From Boswellia sacra (lineage: Eukaryota; Streptophyta; Magnoliopsida; Sapindales; Burseraceae): a stretch of 64,000 nt of DNA. The DNA is taken from assembly GCA_013180625.2 (NCBI GenBank), contig SNVD02011399.1, forward strand, positions 1-64,000. The letters run 5' to 3'. The position numbers were made by a program, and so were the translations under genes. Position 1 is the stretch's first letter. Every line of letters begins with the position of its first letter. Under the pieces are notes generated by a model. The model saw only the letters and a program-made list of their open reading frames with translations, searched no databases and was not told the DNA's origin. Shown here piece by piece: positions 33,240-45,659 of this stretch.

Positions 33240-35190
33240 ACTTTCCTCTTTTGTTTTCTTCTCTTTGTTCGTGGTCCGTCTAATATATAAGTCTTTGTTT
33301 AAAAAATGACAAAAAAAAGAATAAAGAAAGTATTAAAAATCTAATTTGATTTTATATAAATTGACAATTTTTAAATATAGTAGGATCATTTGGATATTCA
33401 TACAAATTTTTATTAAAAAAAGACCCTTTCTGATTCCATTCATGCTTTTAAATGTGAAAAACTATTAAGATATTTTAAATTTAGTATTTGTAAAAGAGAT
33501 AAATAATTAAAATAAACTATATGTATATGTATGTGTGTGTGTGTGTGTGTGTGCGCGCGCATGTGTGCGTGTGTGTGTGATATGAGTCGTTAATAATCTA
33601 ATAATCAAGCATAAAATTTATTGCTAATTAGTTATATATAATCTAATTTATGTGCGATTTATATATGTCTACCTGCTAAATTACAACTATGATAAACTTA
33701 TTACCATGACTAATTTTTAATTGATGAAAACGAGATTGGAAAAAAAATCTAACTTCTAAAAATCTAATTTATTTTTCAACGTTTAATTATATGTCAAATA
33801 AACATAAATAAATAAATAATTAATAATCATGTAATGTTGCCTATAATTATGTTTTTTATTTTTTTTGTTATAAAGTGTATTAATTTAGACAATATATTTC
33901 TCTTAGACTTTTAATTTTTATCGTATAGCTTTGAGTAAATTGTTAAGATATTTTAAACAATTGTTAGAGTTTATTTTAAGGGAGATAAATAATTAAAATG
34001 AACTCTATAACAAAAAATAAATACATGGCAAAAACTAATTTTTAATTCGTAATACATATGATACTTGTAACATATGTATATGTATATATGTCTAATAATT
34101 AAATTACTTATATGAAAAAATATTTTTTATAATTGTAAAAAATATTTTTAATAATTGTTATTTTTATAAAAAAATGGATAATTAATTTAAAGGCATTCTA
34201 TACTTGAAAATAAATGCAATTTTGTTACATTTTTATATAATTATAATATGAATAAGTAATCATTTACTAATCAAATTAGAAAAGCTTATTTTCAATTTCT
34301 TATAATAACAAATATGACATATATAGATATCTAATTATTAAATTATAACTATTACAAACTTATGGTTTGCATTTGTCAAGATATTTTAAATATTAATTGT
34401 TAGCATTTGTAAAATGAATAAATAATAAAAAATATTCACTAAAAGTAAATGCATTTGTTACATAATAATTATAATATGAATATTTGATCATTTATTTATT
34501 AAAGTATTAAAAACTTATTTTCAATAACTCGCACATGACAATTATGTCATATGTATAGATGTTTAAGCATTATGCATTTATTAATGATAGTTGACTTGTG
34601 TGTATTTTATTAACACTTTAATACATATGACAATTATGACATACGTTTATATGTTAATAATTAAATTATCTCCATCACAAATTAATTTTTTAAATTTGTA
34701 AAACATATTTTTAGTGTTTTTAAAAGAAATAGATAATTAAAATAAATTATAGCTAAAATGAATAGAATCTTTTTGTTACATATATGATTATAATATCAAT
34801 AATAATTATTTATTGATCACTAAAGAAATTTTTTTTTGTAATTCCTCATATAACAACTATGACATATGTATAAATGTCTAACTATTGTTTACATTTGTTA
34901 AATAATTCTTGAGTTGTTGTACCTATTTTATTAACATTTTAATACTCAATAAAAAATAATTAAATACCATATAATGTTTTATATTTCTATTGTATATGGT
35001 TGTTATATTATTTATTAATTTGTCATCAAATTATTTAATACCAATCCAATATTATATAAATTTAATTATGGATGAAAATTTAATTAATAAATAAAATTAT
35101 AATTATCCAAGTCTAAGTATGGTTTATTTAAATATTTTTAATTTTAGATTTAGATTTTAATTTTAATATTTTTTTAAAGACTTATAGTGA
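33240..35190. other. AT-rich centre of the inner CACTA element
   Basis: Very AT-rich DNA with a (TG)n microsatellite at about 33530-33580. No coding sequence is visible. Repeated short segments (for example catatgtatagatgtctaa) suggest internal duplication. Confidence 0.55.
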
Positions 35191-36199
35191 CAAAAATTTT
35201 GTCACAAAAGATTAGCATTTTGTCGCTAAAGATTAGCATTTTAGACTTTTAGCGACCACTTTAAAATTCCTCGCAAAATAGGGTCTTTTGCAAGGAAAAT
35301 TTAAATTCAAATTCGTCGCAAAAACTAAATTTTAGGCGGACTTTTTCTCGCCTATTAAATTTCAAATTTTTTACACCTTTAACGACAAAAACTTTTTTCA
35401 ATAGCTCGCACATGATAGTTATGCAAGATGTATAGATGTCTAACTATTTGACATTTGTTAATGATTGTGTACTTGTATGTATTTTGTTAACATTTTTATC
35501 CTCAATTAAATTAAAACTAACTAAATACCATGTAATAATTTTATATATCTAATGTATGTGGTTAATACATGATTAATTAATTGACATTAAATTATTTAAT
35601 TTTAACCTAATATTAAATAAATTTAATTATGTTGGTTAAATTTATTTAATTACTAAATAAATTTGTAATTATCAAAGTCCACGTATGATTAATTTCAAAA
35701 TCTTCTTAGTTTTTTATTATAATTTTCACATTTGTATACTTTTTATAACAAATAAAAGAGTTTTTAACATTTTTTTAAGATTTTTAGTGAGGAAATTTTC
35801 GTCGCAAAAAGATTAATATTTTGTTGCAATATATGATGTTTGCGGTGATTTAATTTCATCACAAAATGAGGTTTTTTGCGACGAAATATGAATTTATATT
35901 CGTCACAAGAAATAAAATTTAGGCGGACTTATTCCCGTTTGAGAATTTTGAAAATTTCAAGTTCTTTAGCGACGAAAAATTTGTCTCTAAAGATCAAAAT
36001 TTTTGTCGCAAAATGAAATTTGGGCGGACTTTTTCCTGCTCTTGAAATTTCAAAATTTTGAAACTCTTTCTCGACGAAAATTTTGTCGCAAAAAAAAATT
36101 TTTGGCGAACTTTTTCCCGCTTTGATTTTTTTCATAATTTTAAAAACTATTTCGCAACAAAATTTTCGTCGCTAAAGGTTAAAATTTCGTCGCAAAATA

Positions 36200-36880
36200 T
36201 CCAACTTTTTATATATACATGGGTTAATTTTTTGGATTGTTTCATTTTCTTCTATCACTTCCAATTCTCTACTCCTTTCCTTTTCCCAACATTTGGTAAA
36301 TACTTTTACTCTTTCTTTTACTTTTGTGTTGTAATATATTTTCTTTATTAGTTTAATATATTTTTATTTATTTTAATATTTGATTGATATTATTGTCTTT
36401 TGTTTGATAGGTATTTTTGAAGATGGAATACAACTCAACATTCTCAACATTCTCAACATTCTCAAATTCTTTGCTTCTTCAACATTGTTTTTTTCATAAA
36501 CTCATTTTTTATGCTTTAATTATTACTTAACATTTTATTTTTATTTTTTTGTTTTTAATAGGTATTTTTGAAGATGGGTTGTACTTGAAGATTTGAGGAT
36601 TCATACAAAGTCAACAACAAAAGAATTTTTGGAGGATGAAGTTTTGTATTTTTCTTTCTCTTTTTTGTATTTTTTTTTTAATTTTGCTATGTACAAAGGT
36701 TGATATATTGTAAAAATATATTGTGATAAATTTTTTGTAATTTGTTGTTAATTAATGAAATTATTAATATAAAGAATTAAGTTGTGTAATGAGACATGTC
36801 ATTTATTCTAAAATTTATAACTAATTAAAAAATAAAATCTGTAAATTCTTAAAAAATAATCAATTTTCGTGTAAAAAATT
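36200..36880. other. Repeat-free internal segment of the inner CACTA element
   Basis: T-rich sequence without GCGAC motifs. It has two copies of a short segment (ggtatttttgaagatgg, near 36410 and 36562). It might be a relic of a transcribed region, but no ORF supports that. Confidence 0.35.
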
Positions 36881-37295
36881 TATTGCGACGAATTTTTTGT
36901 CGCTAAAGGTAGTATTTAGCGACAAAAAATTGGTCGCAATATACTTTTTTAACTAAAATAATTTTATTAAAAAATGAGTTGTTTTCTAACAATTTGCGAC
37001 AATATTGGAATTCATCGCAAAATATACTCTCTTGCGACAATTTTTATTTTGTCGCAAAAAGTAGACGTTTTGTGATCTTTTTTGTGATGAAATATTTGTC
37101 GCAAAATACCACTTTTTGCAAGAAAAATTTTGTCGCAAAAATACTTTTTGCGAGGAATTCCAGAATCGTCACAAAAAAACCTATTGCGACTCACATATTG
37201 CGACTGGAGCGCGACGAATTTATTTTGGTCGCAAAAACTTATTGCGACGAAATTTTAAATTTTCGTCGCAAAAAGTCAATTTTCCCGTAGTGTAT

Positions 37296-39300
37296 ATGAT
37301 TAAGCTTTAGAAGTACCACAAATGAAACAACCATTGAAAATGAAAATGTCTTCTTTAACTCCTTAATATTGCAATAATGCTAGCCTTACAATGTCATATA
37401 ATATAAACTCTCCAACATGACATGACATGACGGCCCGAGTGACAAAATCCTGCTAGAGATCTAATTTTCCTCGTTCATTTTTGCTTTTTACTCCTCTAGT
37501 AAATTTTAATTATGCAGTCTACCATGTCATGTTATAGAGTTTATGTTGTATGAATGTTGTAAGTCTAGCATTACTCTTAATACTTTCATCTTCTTGAAGC
37601 AATTCGATAATTAAAGAGCAACGAGTCTTATACAAGAAAATATCAACAAGTTAGTTAGACAAAACACAATCTTATGCCGAGTTAATTTACAATTAAAAAT
37701 AGTTATGATGACAATCTAAAAAATTTTTGACAGAGTTTTGTCTATTAATTGATTTTTTTCAAATTTACATAACATATAAAAAACGAGGTAATATCACTTA
37801 CTACCCCTATGTTTGCACAAAATATCATTCAAGTGTAACTTTTTAAAATTTCATTAGCAAACAATCCATCATATTCATCAACATCTGCCGATCTTGGCTA
37901 GGAAAGAGAAATTTGAATATATAAGAACCGAAGATGATGATGTGCGATAAGAGTGGTGAAAAGGGTCGTTAGAGATGCACTGATAATTTGAGCTGGCAGT
38001 GTGTGGATGTTGGAGGCAACCTCGGCTTTAGGGTAATTAAGGAGAGAAAGAGATGAGAAGATAAATTTAAGTTAATTTGTATTTTCATTATGGATAAAGA
38101 AGTAAATTTGTTATTATAGTTAAGTCAAGATTACTTTGACTGACAAAGACTATTAGTGAGTGAATCGATTGATGGATTTTGTAAAAAGCTAAGGTAGTTG
38201 CAGATGAAATTTTAAAAAGTTAGAATGATATTTTATGAAAATCTAAGGGTAGTAAGTGATATTAACTTTATTAAAAACACTTCTTATACCAAATCATTTT
38301 TCTAAAACATCAATACAAGACCTTCAATCCTCACCAAACTAAGCCAAATCAAAAACATCCAAATAAAAGTTAATAGACATTATGAAAGTATAACATATGT
38401 ACTACCTTAATAGCTTGAGCACATAAAAAAAAAAAACCGACTTCCACCTATAACAAAATAAAATATAAAGATGAAACAACTTGTAGACTAAATATATTTA
38501 CAAAGTAAAATAAATTTCTAATTACAAGTTTGTAAAAACTTATTTAGTTAACTAGAATAAATTATAAAGTTAATATATATATGTATGTATGTATGTACGT
38601 ATATGTATATGCATATATATCAATTGGATGCTATTCTTAAAGCAATAGCATTTTCTTACTACTTGATCAAGATATTCAGCGTCATCGATTGACCTACATA
38701 ATTCAATATTACCTTCAATTGCATGAACTACCCAAAGTTTTCAACAATCTCTTCCTAAAGGCTTGTAATGTACTTTGGCATTGGGATCTACACTTGCAAT
38801 CTTCCCTTCTGCCTGAATTTTATATATATCATCTAATTACCAATGCATTAAGTGGCATCTTGCATTTTCACTTCGTATAATTTATGGGTGTGGACCACTT
38901 TCTTAAAATGACTACAATTCATAAAATTAGGTGAATGTAATGAATAAGAAATCTGAATTTTCATTTAGAAGTACATTATATATAGAACACAATTTATGAA
39001 AATTCCTTCCATGAGCGGTACAGCATGAGAGCTTATCATATCAACAATACTTTGATTCTGTACAATTTACTAACATAATTAGTTATATAAAACTATAAAG
39101 CTTATTTTTCATTTACAGTTAATTATAGAATAACTTAACTTCTTTTGAATATCAAAGCACTCATTCGCTCTATCTTCTCCTCTAATGACTTACTTTTTGG
39201 TTGTTGATATGCATTTCACTTTTAAGTTGCTTTACTTTCCCATTTTGAATCTAATTTATTGCACATTGCCAAAAGGTAGATTTTGTAACATGCACAAGAA
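37296..39300. other. Right part of the outer CACTA element
   Basis: AT-rich DNA with (TATG)n-like tracts near 38580. I see no gene. A short inverted pair (catgtcatataatataaac near 37393 and catgtcatgttatagagttt near 37525) may form a local hairpin. Confidence 0.4.
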
Positions 39301-39334
39301 TTGCCTATTTCCAAAACCCCTTTTTGGTCTAGTG

Positions 39335-39482
39335 ATTTCACCAGTGCTTTTAAAAGCAATTGAAGAATCAAAGATTTCTATAATTCTTTTGTCAAAAGAC
39401 TATGCTTCATCAAGATGGCGCCTGGAAGAACTGAAAAAGATTATAGAATACAGCACAAGTATGGCCTAATGATTATACCAAG
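39335..39482 (+). pseudogene. TIR domain of the TNL gene, second half
   Basis: It continues the first half in the expected register, S-P-V-L-L-K-A-I-E-E-S then KISIILLSKDYASSRWRLEE, matching the canonical plant TIR core. A frameshift near 39462 converts the end to a stop. The shifted frame reads YGLMIIP, matching the usual YGQIVIP, right up to the Copia-type LTR at 39483. The TIR exon is therefore cut twice by transposons. Confidence 0.85.
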
Positions 39483-39870
39483 TGTTGGGCTTTACATCTA
39501 CTTTGGTGCCCATAATATGGTGCAAGGCCCAATTAAACTGTGTTTAGGGTTTCATTGCCATATGTAGATAAGGAATCCTAATTAACCTAACCCTAATTCT
39601 ATTCTCTATGTAAAGAGGCATAGATAACGTATCCATCACCACTACCAACTATAACGAATACGACTATGGATGCAAATCAGTCTCACAGGTCTAATCCATT
39701 GATGCTTTTGTGTTGTCAATGATTGTAGTTGTTATTGTAATAAACACACATCGTGAGCATTCTTTTACTTTTAAAGTATCATGAGATTTCTCATAGCAGA
39801 TCCTAGATCATGATTTCTCATATACTGATTCACCACTAAGATTATATGCTATGGACATACGCTTCCTGCA
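39483..39870 (+). mobile_element. Copia-type LTR followed by a primer site, truncated element
   Basis: A 388 bp block starts TGTTGGGCTTTACAT and ends CTTCCTGCA. At 39872 it is followed by TGGTATCAAAGTAG, close to the initiator-Met primer site TGGTATCAGAGC. This is the arrangement of a 5' LTR with its PBS. The leader continues to perhaps 40330, but no gag or pol and no second LTR are found. Confidence 0.7.
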
Positions 39871-39884
39871 TTGGTATCAAAGTA

Positions 39885-41228
39885 GCTACTGGAGGTCTTC
39901 ATATTTGGTTGAAATAAGCAAGGAGAGATGTCTCGAAAAATCTTTGTTTTTTCTAATTTTGGCATATTTTTGTTTTGATGTTTCTGCTCACAAGAAAAAT
40001 TAGATTTTTTTAGCATTCCGTAGATCTATGTCTGCGCGTTCTGCCTCTAAAATTTTGTGATTTTTCAATGAACCGTTTCAGATAAATGTTAGGTCAAAAT
40101 TCTGATTGCCAAAACTTTGAGTGCATGCTGTGGTCGCATTTTTTGTCCGATTGTTGTTACTTTTGTAACGTTGGATTCAACAAGAAATTATATTTCCATT
40201 CATATATTATTCTACTGAGAAAGTTACGGTTGTTTAAATTTTCGGGCTGTTGTATAATTATTATCCGAAATTATTAGACTTGTATGCTGGGCTGGGCCCC
40301 AAGCATGCAAAGGGAGGCCTAGCCAACCCTTAAACCCATTTGATTTTTTTTTTCTACGTCTTCAGTCTTTGCTTACACATTTAAACAACCAGTGTCTTGT
40401 GTGCTTTGCTAGTATGCCCTAAGGGGTATTTTCATCTTCTTATTTTCAATTGCTTCACAACATGTTTACAACTCAATGTTGGTCCCTTTTTTTGGCATCA
40501 ACACTACACATTAATGGAGTGATTGTCACCATATATAATTGGCAAGAATAAACATTTTTTCAATCCTTTTTTCATCAATTTCTCACAATATCATTTCTGT
40601 TAGCGTAGACCAGAAAATCTTATTGGATATATTCCATCTGAACCTTCCGTTTGAAATATGGACATATAACCTTCTCTTAATTTGATGGATTTTAGCATAG
40701 ACTTCAAATTATAAGCAAATTAATTAATCCTTTTACACGGAATTGAATTATTGAAATAAACTCCAAATATATACAGTGAATTACAATTTAATTAAAAAAA
40801 ATTTGGTAATTTATAACCATGCTACACAATATTGCAAGCAGTAAACTTAATGGTATCTTACTATTGAAATAAGTCAAAATTGTTCAGCACCGGAAAAATA
40901 TTACAAATATAATGTTTTAGTTTTTGATCATTTACTCTTCTCAACTCAAGCAAAGCAATGTGTATCAAATAATAAATCCATTATTAGGTTAGTGTGTCAT
41001 TCTTGCGATCGCAATGTTTATCAAATCTCAACTGTTAATTAATTAGCATTATTGAGAAGTAGAATTCATAAGGAGACAGCTGATTGACATGTCCTTGGCT
41101 GCAGGAACGATTACAGAGGAGCAGAAATAGTACAATGATTTGTATGGTCTTTTAGACCATGTATCACATGGGGATGCAAAGAATTGAAAATTAAAAAATC
41201 AAAATCAAAATGACAGTAATAAAACAAA
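39885..41228. other. Retroelement leader remnant, then AT-rich DNA downstream of the left PAL gene
   Basis: 39885 to about 40330 looks like the untranslated leader of the truncated element. From there to 41228 I see no gene. The last 30 bases or so are shared with the 3' flank of the right PAL gene and are the likely 3' UTR of the left one. Confidence 0.45.
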
Positions 41229-43636
41229 CTAACACAGTGGAAGAGGAGCACCATTCCAGTCCCTGAGACAATCTAGCATTGGATCAATCATCTTTCCTTG
41301 GCACATTGCAGTGAACACTTTGTCAAACTCCTCGCCTGGTGACTTCACTTTTTCCCCTGTTAAAAACCCTGTTCCCAGCTCCTCTCTTACGAACTTGTAA
41401 AGTGGGTAAGATCTGCATTCCTTGATTCTGTTCGGAACTGCTGCATTTCCATTCTCAACCACAATTCTGGCACTCTCCACCTCTTTGGGCAAAAGGGCCT
41501 TCAATTCCTCCTCAAAGACTGCAATCTTTTGGAAGATTGAGGAGTTGACATTCTTCTCATTTTCACCATTGGTCATTGCATGGTCAACAAGCACTTGCCT
41601 TAGCTTTTGCATCAATGGGTAGGTAGCACTGCAGGGGTCATCTATATAAGCAAAGACATATTCGCGATCGACCACTTTGAGAAGATCCTTCTCACAGAAT
41701 CTTGACGGGTGAAGCTCTCCATTTGCTCCTACAGTTAGAACTTTCCTGGCTACTTGGCTCACGGTTTTCCTAACTGTGTTCTTCAAATTCTCCTCCAAAT
41801 GCCTCAGATCAATAGCTTGGCAAAGGGCCACCAAGAACGTCGAAGACATGAGCTTCAAGACGTCGACAGCTTCAGAAGTTTTCCTTGAAGAGATTAGTCC
41901 CAAGGAGTTGACATCTTGGTTGTGTTGCTCAGCACTCTGGACATGGCTAGTGACAGGATTGGCAAGATATTGGAGTTCGGAACAGTAGGAAGCCATGGCG
42001 ATTTCAGCACCCTTGAAACCATAGTCCAAACTTGGATTTCTGCCACCGGAGAGATTTGAAGGCAACCCATTGTTGTAGAAGTCATTGACAAGCTCAGAAA
42101 ATTGAGCAAACATAAGTTTCCCTATTGATGCAACGGCCAAACGGGTATTGTCCATTGAGACCCCGATTGGGGTCCCCTGGAAGTTGCCTCCATGTAAGGC
42201 CTTGTTCCTTGAAACGTCAATGAGAGGGTTGTCATTCACCGAGTTAATTTCCCTTTCAATTGATTTGGTTGAAAATCTGATTACTTCAATCTGTGGCCCA
42301 AGCCATTGTGGTGAGGTCCTCAGAGCATAACGATCCTGTTTTGGCTTCTGAAGAGGGTCCATTTCATGCAATTTCGTGGCGGCTTTAACGTAAGAGCTAC
42401 CATCTAAAATGTGCTCCATTATAGCTGCGGCCTCAATTTGGCCTGGATGGTGCTTTAACTTATGCGTCAAATGGTCAGTGAATTCCGGTTTTCCCTGCAT
42501 CACTTCGGCGAAAATTGCGGACAAAATTTCTGATAACACGGCAAGAACATTAGCCTCAAAAAGAACCATTGACGCCAAGCCGGAACCAACAGCGGTACCA
42601 TTCACCAAAGCAAGTCCTTCCTTTGGCTGTAAGTCAAAGAACTCGAAACCAGCGAGCTTAGAGGCTTCTTGAGCATTAAGTAATTCTCCGTTTGGTCCAG
42701 TAGCCTTGGAATTGGGCCGGCCAGTCAGCAATCCTGCAATGTATGACAGGGGGACCAGATCACCTGAAGCAGTGATTGTGCCACGAAGTGGCAAGCATGG
42801 AGTGATGTTGTGATTGAGGAGCTTGGTGATTGCTTCCAAGATCTCGAATCTGATTCCGGAGTAGCCCTGGAGAAGTGTATTGATCCTGACAAGCATAGCT
42901 GCTCTTGTCGCGGAGTGAGGCAGAGTGTGACATGACTCGGTTCCACTGCCAAAGATTCCAGCATTCAAGAATCTGCAGTCACAGATTATTCAAACTTCAT
43001 AACTTTCATAAACGGAACCAATAAGGCTGAAACGGTCAATCAACCAAAATGAAATAGACAAGATCCAAGTTTCAGCAACAACTTGGGCCCCTTCAAGCCT
43101 ATTTTAAATAATGTTTAGGAAACAAAACAAATATTATATTCTTTAGCTAACACAACCAAATTAACACTCAGTCAACTCGACCGAGTTCCAAGTCATGTTA
43201 TACTATTGAATCACTTATGGATATAAAACATGTAGTGGCTGCTTAATTACCTAATGAGTTCCTTCTGAAGAGCAGCACCATTCTTGGTTCTTCTATGAGA
43301 AGTCGCACCAAAACCAGTGGTAACCCCATAACTATCAGTACCATTTTTCATGCTTTCCATGACCCAGTCACTGCTAGCCTTAACGCCGTCTCTGGCAGAC
43401 TCCGAGAGCTCAACTCTCACCCCAGAATCACCACTGGCAATGGCTGCTACCTGGGCAATCGTCAAGGTCTCCCCACCAATATTCACCACCGGCTTCCTGT
43501 ACTCCTCCACCATCCGCTTCACTTCATCAAAATGGCTCCCTTTCAGAGCCTCAGCCACAACTCCCCAGTTCAAAGGATCACTCCCACTGATGCATAATCC
43601 ATTAATCTCACCAACCTTCATTGCAACTGTCTCCAT
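41229..43636 (-). CDS. PAL: Phenylalanine ammonia-lyase, left copy (two exons)
   Basis: PAL deaminates L-phenylalanine to trans-cinnamate, the entry step of the phenylpropanoid pathway (lignin, flavonoids, salicylate), as a cytosolic homotetramer. Exon 1 is 43636-43251 and exon 2 is 42972-41229, with a 278 bp GT-AG intron splitting the Arg-129 codon, the conserved intron position of plant PALs. The 709-residue protein has the catalytic Tyr-103 in [10 protein letters not shown], the Phe-130/Leu-131 pair that favours Phe over Tyr, and the Ala-Ser-Gly triad (197-199, GTITASGDL) that forms the MIO cofactor. The C-terminal shield ends APLPLC. The start [10 protein letters not shown] gives a slightly short N-terminus compared with Arabidopsis PAL1 (725 aa). 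It has no visible lesion and keeps consensus residues that are changed in the right copy (Tyr-567, Pro-642). It lies head to head with that copy. Confidence 0.97.
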
Positions 43637-43767
43637 TCTAGCCAGCTTTTGTAATATTAATGAGAATCTAAAAAGCTAGAAAGACAAAACAAGAGAGGAG
43701 GTTTGTGTTTGAAAGGAAATCTTAAACTCAGAAATGGATTTCCTGAGGAAGTAAGCTTAGAAAGGTG

Positions 43768-43781
43768 TATATATATATATA
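43768..43781 (-). promoter_or_regulatory. TATA region of the left PAL gene
   Basis: TATATATATATAC on the minus strand, about 135-145 bp before the ATG. It is a strong TATA run compared with the corresponding site in the right copy. Confidence 0.6.
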
Positions 43782-43839
43782 GAAGTTGGGAAGAGACGTG
43801 CGAGTACATTGTTTACCAGTAACTGACTAACGAGGGCTT

Positions 43840-43891
43840 GGTAGGTAAGCCGAGGGCAAAGGGTGGCGGCAGAAAAAAAGTGGTGGTTGGT
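43840..43891 (-). promoter_or_regulatory. AC elements (MYB sites) of the left PAL promoter
   Basis: Minus-strand ACCTACC (43840-43846) and ACCAACC (43885-43891) match the AC-I and AC-II cores through which R2R3-MYB factors drive phenylpropanoid genes. They lie 60-120 bp upstream of the TATA run, which is usual for PAL promoters. Confidence 0.6.
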
Positions 43892-44309
43892 ATATATTTT
43901 ATTCCCTGAAAGAAAATTCCACGGTTGAAAGTTCCACGATACTTGAGCATGGTTTCATTGACTAAACAACTTGTATTAGTTATCCAATTTTCAGCAATTA
44001 TGTGCCAGCAACTGTAATTGGAATTCAAGTATAGAAAACGCTAATCATGATAGAAAAATAAGCTCTGTTGTAAGCGACTGAAATTGTCTCAAGTTACAGT
44101 TTTTAAAACCACAACATTTTGGGGTAGGTATATGTCCTTGACACAATACAATATTAGATAAATTTTAGGAATTTTTAATGAATTCGAAATCTAGCTAAGA
44201 ACAGTTAACATGTATTAAATTTATAGTTGCCTTCTTTTGATCCTCATGGAACTTGACCTACCTCTATCGTGTTTGGGGTGCTTGTAAACTATCAATCTTT
44301 TATAATCTT

Positions 44310-45040
44310 GGGCATGTTTGGTGCGCGAGATTGTATAGTACTATTTTATTATATTGTATTAAATAGTGTAATACATGTGTTTGATGCTAATTTAGCGTAG
44401 TATTAATTAATACAAAGTATAACCCTTATATGCATCAACATTGTATTAAATTATATAGAGTTAATCCATGACATTAGCATTACATTATATAGCAATAATA
44501 AAAAATGTCAAAATTATTTCTATAAAATTCTATATATCCAACAATACCCTCTAATTTTTTACAATTTTAAAATAAATAAAGATGTATTTAATAGATAAAT
44601 TGTAAAATCAAATTTATTTAAAATTTATTTTCTAAAAATAAAAAAGGGATGATGGGAGTCACCGTCCCCACTAGATGACACCAGAGATCCACTGCCCCTG
44701 TTAGATCAATTGACACCTAGCATGCAACCATAAACTCAAATTGTCTAATAGGTCCAGTGAGGGTATTGGACCCCAAGTAATTTTTTTAACAATTAGCAAC
44801 TATTAAATAAATTACTAAATAACTAATTTTATAAATAAACTAAAAATATATTTATACTTATATATCTTTTTTGAAAAAAACATCTTACTTTTTTGTACAA
44901 ATTAATACAATACATAAGTACACCAAATACTATATAATTTTGACATAACATTATTTTTAGTACTATATATACAATGCAATGTTATATAATACAATACTAT
45001 ACTATATTATACTATACAATATTGTATACTAAACATGCCC
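44310..45040. mobile_element. 731 bp MITE-like insertion in the left arm
   Basis: It begins GGGCATGTTTGGT and ends with ACTAAACATGCCC, an imperfect terminal inverted repeat. The right arm preserves the empty site (complement of TTATAATCTTACAACAC, near 46645), so the insertion limits are exact. Flanking DNA suggests a duplication of only TT, so the superfamily is unclear. No ORF is present. It inserted after the PAL duplication, or was present and lost precisely from the other arm. Confidence 0.85.
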
Positions 45041-45659
45041 TTACAACACTCCCACAGGCATGAGTTTCAAATAATTTCTACTGCCAAAAGTAAAATTTTG
45101 ACTTTGTGATATAAAATTATGCACTATTTCACGAATGGTTGATTTGTACATCAAGGAGGAGATCAGGATATGTTGAATTTACAGTTAGCCCTAATTAATA
45201 TAGAGTTTGTTTAACTATACATTAAAGCAACCAAGGTAGAACGGAACTTATAAGATTATGGTTTAAATTGGCTTTTATAGAAGAAAGTATCTAGTTTCTT
45301 AGTAGCAACAAATTATTTTACTGTTGACTTAATTATTATTTCCAAAATATATTTGAAAACGTCTAATTAGGCCAGATACTTTTTTTTTTAATGAATCTTA
45401 AATTAAACTTAGTTACAATTAATTATTACTACATGCATGTATATAGTAACTGGTCTTACAGGTATCTTTTGGACCAACCAACAGGTAGGTCGAACAGTCT
45501 TCTTTGACCAAACCTATGATTAATACTTTATTATTTAATGTTTGAAATATATATTAGCCCTTTGATGGAGTATAATTAAATAATCAATAATTTTTATAGA
45601 CACGCACACAAGTATTTGAACAAGTTGGTATTACATGAATCAGTTGGTGGAAGCAGATT

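Larger units (their letters stand above)
32006..37292. mobile_element. Inner CACTA transposon, non-autonomous, with GCGAC subterminal repeats
   Basis: It starts CACTACAAGAAAAACAG and ends TTTTCCCGTAGTG, with TAT on both sides (32003-32005 and 37293-37295), giving the 3 bp target duplication of CACTA elements. The first 1.2 kb and the last 2.1 kb are dense in TTTTGCGACGAAA and its complement TTTCGTCGCAAAA. In the left arm the motifs sit in units of roughly 140-160 bp that also share a taatttaccatgcacacgtg segment (near 32370, 32510, 32650, 32790, 32960). The middle is plain AT-rich DNA. No transposase ORF is found over 5.3 kb, so movement would need enzyme in trans. Confidence 0.92.
31466..39334. 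mobile_element. Outer CACTA transposon, non-autonomous, inserted in the TIR exon
   Basis: The left end reads CCCTAGTAAAAAGGGC (first bases C-C-C in place of C-A-C) and the right end CCCCTTTTTGGTCTAGTG, an inverted-repeat pair of the CACTA type. It is bordered by the 3 bp duplication ATT (31463-31465 and 39335-39337). Taking it out restores GATGAA-ATT-TCACCA, that is D-E-I-S-P, the expected TIR sequence. About 2.6 kb belongs to this element; the rest is the inner CACTA. No transposase is visible. Confidence 0.85.
41200..45659 (-). repeat. Left arm of the inverted PAL duplication
   Basis: It carries the left PAL gene plus its upstream region and matches 45991-49700 in inverse orientation. At the inner end AATCTGCTTCCACCAACTGA on the minus strand (complement of about 45640-45659) matches 45991 onward. 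Without the MITE, the upstream part is about 1290 bp, against 1299 bp in the right arm. Similarity fades about 30-40 bp beyond each stop codon. Confidence 0.9.

Noticed and set aside
42409..42672. Antisense ORF within PAL exon 2, also present in the other copy (48229-48492)
   Set aside because: Conservation follows from the sense PAL codons. It has no start context or domain of its own.
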